From NCBI RefSeq assembly GCF_000497445.1, contig NZ_CM002285.1:9442221-9460737 (forward strand): a stretch of DNA of 18,517 bases, read 5' to 3'. Positions within the stretch are counted from its first letter, which is position 1. Each line of letters begins with the position of its first letter. The translations under genes were made by a program, and so were the position numbers. The notes below the pieces were generated by a model. The model saw nothing but the letters and a program-made list of their open reading frames with translations, made no database searches and was not told the DNA's origin. Origin of the DNA: Streptomyces roseochromogenus subsp. oscitans DS 12.976 (GTDB lineage Bacteria; Actinomycetota; Actinomycetes; Streptomycetales; Streptomycetaceae). Below, in pieces: positions 15,277-18,517 of the stretch.

Positions 15277-16777
15277 GCGCACCCGGTACCGCCTCGGCCG
15301 CGCCGCCTCACAACATCGGCGGCATCTTCGCCGACCACGGCAGCATCGCCGTCGGCTACGCCGGGCAAGTCCACCACCACGCCACGCCCCGCACACCGGC
15401 CGCCTGGCCGCACCAGGTCGGCGTGCTCCCGTCCCGCGCCTTGTCCTTCCAGTACCGGGCCGAGGTCGACCAGTTGCGGATGGCGGTCGATAGCGGGGGT
15501 ACCGCGGTGCTCAGCCAGGTACTGACCGGGATCGGCGGGTTGGGCAAGACCCAGCTGGCTGCCGACTACGCCCGCACCGCCTGGGACAGCGGCGGGGTCG
15601 ACGTGCTGGTGTGGATCACCGCGAGCAGCCGCTCGGCGATCACGGCCAGCTACGCGCAGGCCGGCGTAGAGGTCCTTGCCGCCGACCCCGGCGACCCTGA
15701 GCAGGGGGCGCGGGCGTTCCTGGCCTGGCTGGAGCCCAAAACCGGCCAGAAGCCGTGCCGGTGGCTGGTCGTACTGGACGACGTCGCGGATCCGGCCGAT
15801 ATGCGCGGCTGGTGGCCGCCCGTCAGCCCGCACGGCCGTGTCCTGGTCACCACGCGCCGCCGCGAGGCCGCCCTGACCGGAGCGGGCCGACGCCTGGTGA
15901 CCGTGGGCTTGTTCACCCCCCCCAGGACGCCGCCGCCTACTTCACCGCCGTGCTCGCCACGCACGACCGCCAAGAGCCAACCGACCAGATCAACAGCCTC
16001 GCCGCGGACCTGGGGTACCTGCCCCTTGCCTTGGCCCAGGCCGCCGCCTACATCATCGACGCGGACCTGACCTGTGCCTCCTATCAAGAGCTGCTGGCCG
16101 ACCGGCTGAGGAAGTTGGCCGACTTGCTGCCGGAGTCCGGCGCGCTGCCGGACGACCAGACTGCCACTGTGGCCGCCACTTGGTCCCTGCCCATCGAACG
16201 TGTCAACCAGATCCGGCCTGCGGGCCTGGCCCGCCCCATGCTCCAGCTGGCAGCCTTCCTCGACCCCAACGGTATCCCTGCTACGGTCCTCACCAGTCAG
16301 CCCGCACTCGCGTACCTCACTGAGCACCGCAATCAAGCCCACCTCGCAACGGCGCGCAGGGCGCGCTGGTGGACAGCACGGCGACACCGCAAGCCAGTAG
16401 CGGCCACGGCCGACGAGGCAGTCAGCGCGCTGCAGGCCCTGTACCGGCTAAGTCTGATCGACCACGCCCTCACCACTGGAGAGGTCCGCGTCCACCAACT
16501 CATCCAGCGCACAACCCGCGACGCCCTCACCCCGCAACAGCGCAATCAGCTGGGCAGTGCCACCGCTGACGCCCTCACCGCGGTCTGGCCCGAAAACGAG
16601 CGCGACATCGCCTTGGCGCGAGCCCTGCGCATGAACGCCGCCGCACTCACCCACCACAGCGAAGACACCCTGTACCAGAAGGACAGGACGCATCCTGTAC
16701 TTCACCACCTTGGCCTTACAACCTTGGGAGCGATTGAGTGCGGGGCGTGCTGGCCTGGCGGGTTGGCTGGTGGGTGA
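15273..16777 (+). pseudogene. NB-ARC (STAND/NLR-like) protein, frameshifted and truncated
   Basis: The frame is open from CTG 15273, which overlaps the upstream stop (CTGA), and reads SAPGTASAAPPHNIGG, IFADHGSIAVGYAGQVHHH, then WPHQVGVLPSRALSF. Family members usually start exactly here; the next standard start is GTG 15423. NB-ARC motifs: P-loop TGIGGLGKTQLA (~residues 85-96 from CTG), Walker B RWLVVLDDVADP, and GRVLVTTRRREAAL. At the C8 run 15916-15923 the frame breaks. The sense continues in another frame as QDAAAYFTAVLATHDR, LAADLGYLPLALAQAAAYI, LYRLSLIDHALTTGEVRVHQL (winged helix) and ERDIALARALRMNAAAL. After about 16700 it becomes non-homologous and stops at 16777. The expected C-terminal TPR array is absent. 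Proposed role: ATP-driven sensor that activates the neighbouring effector (inference). Confidence 0.7.
15916..15923 (+). repeat. C8 homopolymer at the NB-ARC frameshift
   Basis: Eight C residues; nine would restore the frame as ...LFTPPQDAAAYF (six would give LFTPQDAAAYF). Could be slippage-based switching, a mutation or a sequencing error. Confidence 0.6.
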
Positions 16778-16918
16778 TCAGCAGGCGGCCTGCCGGGCGA
16801 GCACCAGTTCTGTGCTCGCCTTGCGGCGGGTCGCCCGCCGGGCGGAGCGGTCAGAGACCAGGGCGGCGATCGCGAGGTGGGTCTCGGCGTAGGTCTCGCG
16901 GCGGCCGGTGAACCGCTG
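16778..16918 (-). pseudogene. C-terminal fragment of an unidentified protein
   Basis: The minus strand reads QRFTGRRETYAETHLAIAAL, then VSDRSARRATRRKASTEL and LARQAAC-stop (16778-16780). Codon use and residue pattern are protein-like and Arg-rich, perhaps a transposase tail, but I do not recognise it. It has no start. It lies immediately right of the point where the NB-ARC gene is cut off (~16700), so it may belong to the sequence that truncated that gene. Confidence 0.3.
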
Positions 16919-16931
16919 TAGGGGCCGCTGC

Positions 16932-17138
16932 CACCGCCCCCATCTGCCCGCCGCCCTGCACCAGGCTCTGCAGACGGTCGATTACACCCTCACCGCCGAC
17001 TTCCAGGCTGCCTGCCGCCACTACTACGGCACGACCGCTGCCTTACCCCCGCCTGTTGACGAACCCGCCCGGGCGGCCGGGCGGTGGCTCACCCTGCCCG
17101 CACTGGAGCGCCTGGTCTCCTATGACAGTCCCGCCCCT
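16932..17138 (+). pseudogene. Internal fragment of an unidentified protein
   Basis: The plus frame reads HRPHLPAALHQALQTVDYTL, TADFQAACRHYYGTTAALPP and ARAAGRWLTLPALERLVSYD. It has protein-like composition but no start and no own stop: the frame runs on into the IS30 gene. Probably the remains of a gene interrupted by IS30 on its right. Not recognised. Confidence 0.25.
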
Positions 17139-17161
17139 TGGGCGGATTCAACTGGTCGTCG

Positions 17162-17188
17162 CAACACCTCGTACGCATGGAGGTGTTG
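17162..17188 (+). promoter_or_regulatory. Hairpin covering the ribosome site of the IS30 transposase
   Basis: CAACACCTC (17162-17170) pairs perfectly with GAGGTGTTG (17180-17188), loop 9 bases. The right arm contains most of the GGAGG (17179-17183) that serves ATG 17190. Confidence 0.5.
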
Positions 17189-17189
17189 G

Positions 17190-18517
17190 ATGGTGCGTCG
17201 TCAGCAGGCAGCGGACCGGGCGCTGCGTCCGAAGCTGAGGTCTCCGGGGCATCCGAAGTATCAGCGTCATGTCGAGGCGGCGTTCTGGGCGGAGATCGCC
17301 AAGGGCCTTCTCGCTGAGGAGGCCGCCACCGTCATCGGCGTGGCGCCGGCGGTCGCGACGCGCTGGTACCGCCAGTGTGGCGGCATGCGACCGTTCGATT
17401 CGAAGCCGCCCTCGGGCAGGTACCTGTCGTTTTCCGAGCGAGAGGAGATCGCGTTGCTCAGGGCCCAAGGCAAGGGCGTGCGCGAGATCGCTCAAGAAGT
17501 CGGTCGTAATCCCGGCACGATCTCCCGCGAGCTGCGACGCAACGCCGCCACACGAAGTGGGAAGCTCGACTACCGGGCGTCGGTGGCACAGTGGAAAGCC
17601 GATATGGCGGCCCGGCGTCCGAAGACAGCGAAGTTGGTCGCCAATCCGAGGTTGCACGCCTATGTCCAGGAGAGGCTGTCCGGCCAGATCACCACATCTG
17701 GGGGCATGCCGATCGCGGGACCGGTGACAGGCTCCTGGACGGGGCGGAACAAGCCGCATCGCAAGGATCGTGCGTGGGTTCAGGCATGGAGTCCGGAGCA
17801 GATAGCGAACCGGATCAAGCTTGATTTCCCGGATGATGAATCCATGCGCATCAGTCACGAGGCGATCTACCAGGCCCTCTACATTCAGGGCCGCGGGGCG
17901 CTGAAACGCGAGCTCATCCTGTGTCTTCGAACCGGCCGCGCTCTGCGTGCGCCGCGGGCGCGTTCACGGCGGAAGACCTGGGCGCACGTCACGCCAGAAG
18001 CGTTGATTAGCGAGAGGCCCGCCGAGGCCGAGGACCGCGCTGTCCCCGGTCACTGGGAAGGGGATTTGATCATCGGACTGGAGCGTTCCGCGATCGGCAC
18101 CGTTGTCGAGCGGTCGACCCGGTTCACCATGCTGGTTCACCTGCCCCGCGAAGAGGGATACGGCACGATCCCTCGAACGAAGAACGGCCCCGCACTGGCC
18201 GGCTACGGAGCGTTCTCCATGAAGAGGGCACTCGCCAACACGATGTCGATGCTCCCCGAGCAGCTGAGGCGGTCGCTGACATGGGACCGCGGCAAGGAAA
18301 TGTCGGCGCACACGCAGTTCAGGGTCGAGACCGGTATCCCCGTGTTCTTCGCCGATCCGCACAGCCCATGGCAGCGAGGCACGAACGAGAACACCAACGG
18401 ACTCCTGCGCCAGTACTTCCCGAAGGGCACGGACCTCTCGCGCTGGTCCGCCGAAGAAATTGAAGCCGTTGCTCACGCGCTGAACACCAGACCCCGCAAG
18501 ACACTTTGGAGGACCCC
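17190..18517 (+). CDS. IS30-family transposase (3' end beyond window)
   Basis: 442 codons are open from ATG 17190 to the window edge, with GGAGG 6 bases upstream. Residues ~1-75 are an extra N-terminal helical region with an HTH-like stretch (EEAATVIGVAPAVATRWYRQ). The standard IS30 HTH follows (LSFSEREEIALLRAQGKGV, REIAQEVGRNPGTISRELRR). The DDE core is complete: GHWEGDLIIG (Asp ~292), TWDRGKEM (Asp ~366) and GTNENTNGLLRQYFP (Glu ~400), with 33 residues between the last two as usual for IS30. The ending (TRPRKTLWRTP) is about 20-30 residues short of a typical C-terminus. No frame lesion is visible in this part, so it may be active, unlike the other transposases here. The left end of the element probably lies near 17140-17165. 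Confidence 0.85.
   Translation, partial: MVRRQQAADRALRPKLRSPGHPKYQRHVEAAFWAEIAKGLLAEEAATVIGVAPAVATRWYRQCGGMRPFDSKPPSGRYLSFSEREEIALLRAQGKGVREIAQEVGRNPGTISRELRRNAATRSGKLDYRASVAQWKADMAARRPKTAKLVANPRLHAYVQERLSGQITTSGGMPIAGPVTGSWTGRNKPHRKDRAWVQAWSPEQIANRIKLDFPDDESMRISHEAIYQALYIQGRGALKRELILCLRTGRALRAPRARSRRKTWAHVTPEALISERPAEAEDRAVPGHWEGDLIIGLERSAIGTVVERSTRFTMLVHLPREEGYGTIPRTKNGPALAGYGAFSMKRALANTMSMLPEQLRRSLTWDRGKEMSAHTQFRVETGIPVFFADPHSPWQRGTNENTNGLLRQYFPKGTDLSRWSAEEIEAVAHALNTRPRKTLWRT

Noticed and set aside
13600..15396. 598-residue open frame on the minus strand
   Set aside because: It lies antisense to the Tn3 remnant and the small helical protein, both with clear family motifs; it has no recognisable domains or ribosome site and is a high-G+C shadow.
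1..18517. CRISPR arrays, tRNA or rRNA genes
   Set aside because: No regularly spaced direct repeats and no tRNA or rRNA landmarks were recognised on either strand by eye.

Overview
The window looks like an accessory (horizontally acquired and decaying) stretch of a Streptomyces or close actinomycete chromosome or large plasmid. The evidence is very high G+C, GTG starts, GGAGG-type ribosome sites, G+C-rich hairpin terminators, and families typical of Streptomyces: an I36 inhibitor-like secreted protein, an SGNH hydrolase, NB-ARC regulators and several insertion sequences. No rRNA, tRNA or CRISPR array was seen.

Layout. 1-2500: a partial secreted or anchored protein with an apparent frameshift, then minus-strand genes: an I36-like secreted protein, a small Cys/His-rich protein (frameshifted), and helicase-associated-domain relics, with two near-identical hairpin terminators. 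2490-5161: a minus-strand helix-turn-helix gene split exactly by a 2229-bp insertion. The insertion is flanked by a perfect 5-bp duplication (CTCAG) and has short inverted ends. It carries a frameshifted DNA-binding-like gene, an intact SMI1/KNR4 gene and a dead IS5-type transposase. 5446-6496: a His-rich secreted peptide facing a LuxR-type response regulator that lost the middle of its receiver domain, with a large hairpin between them. 7114-8445: a secreted SGNH/GDSL hydrolase. 8778-9847: an rve-type IS transposase with one frameshift. 9969-13052: a ~1027-residue HTH/P-loop/TPR protein with a perfect palindrome over its start codon. 13268-13438: a 56-residue two-helix membrane protein with a terminator on its stop codon. 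13831-14727: the C-terminal third of a Tn3-family TnpA. 14803-16777: a small helical protein and an NB-ARC (STAND/NLR) gene, translationally overlapping. 16778-18517: gene debris, then an IS30 transposase running off the window.

The most interesting part is 14803-16777. The small upstream protein (helical, C-terminal Gly-rich motif) and the N-terminus of the NB-ARC protein share a short motif (ADHGSxA...G.V). This is the architecture described for bacterial amyloid-signalling NLR pairs, where a Bell-domain cell-death effector is triggered by an adjacent NLR. The NLR here has a frameshift at a C8 tract and lacks its repeat domain, so this copy is probably broken.

At least seven genes carry single-base frame lesions, some at short G or C runs. 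Either this is a truly decaying region or the assembly has uncorrected homopolymer errors; read-level checking decides which.
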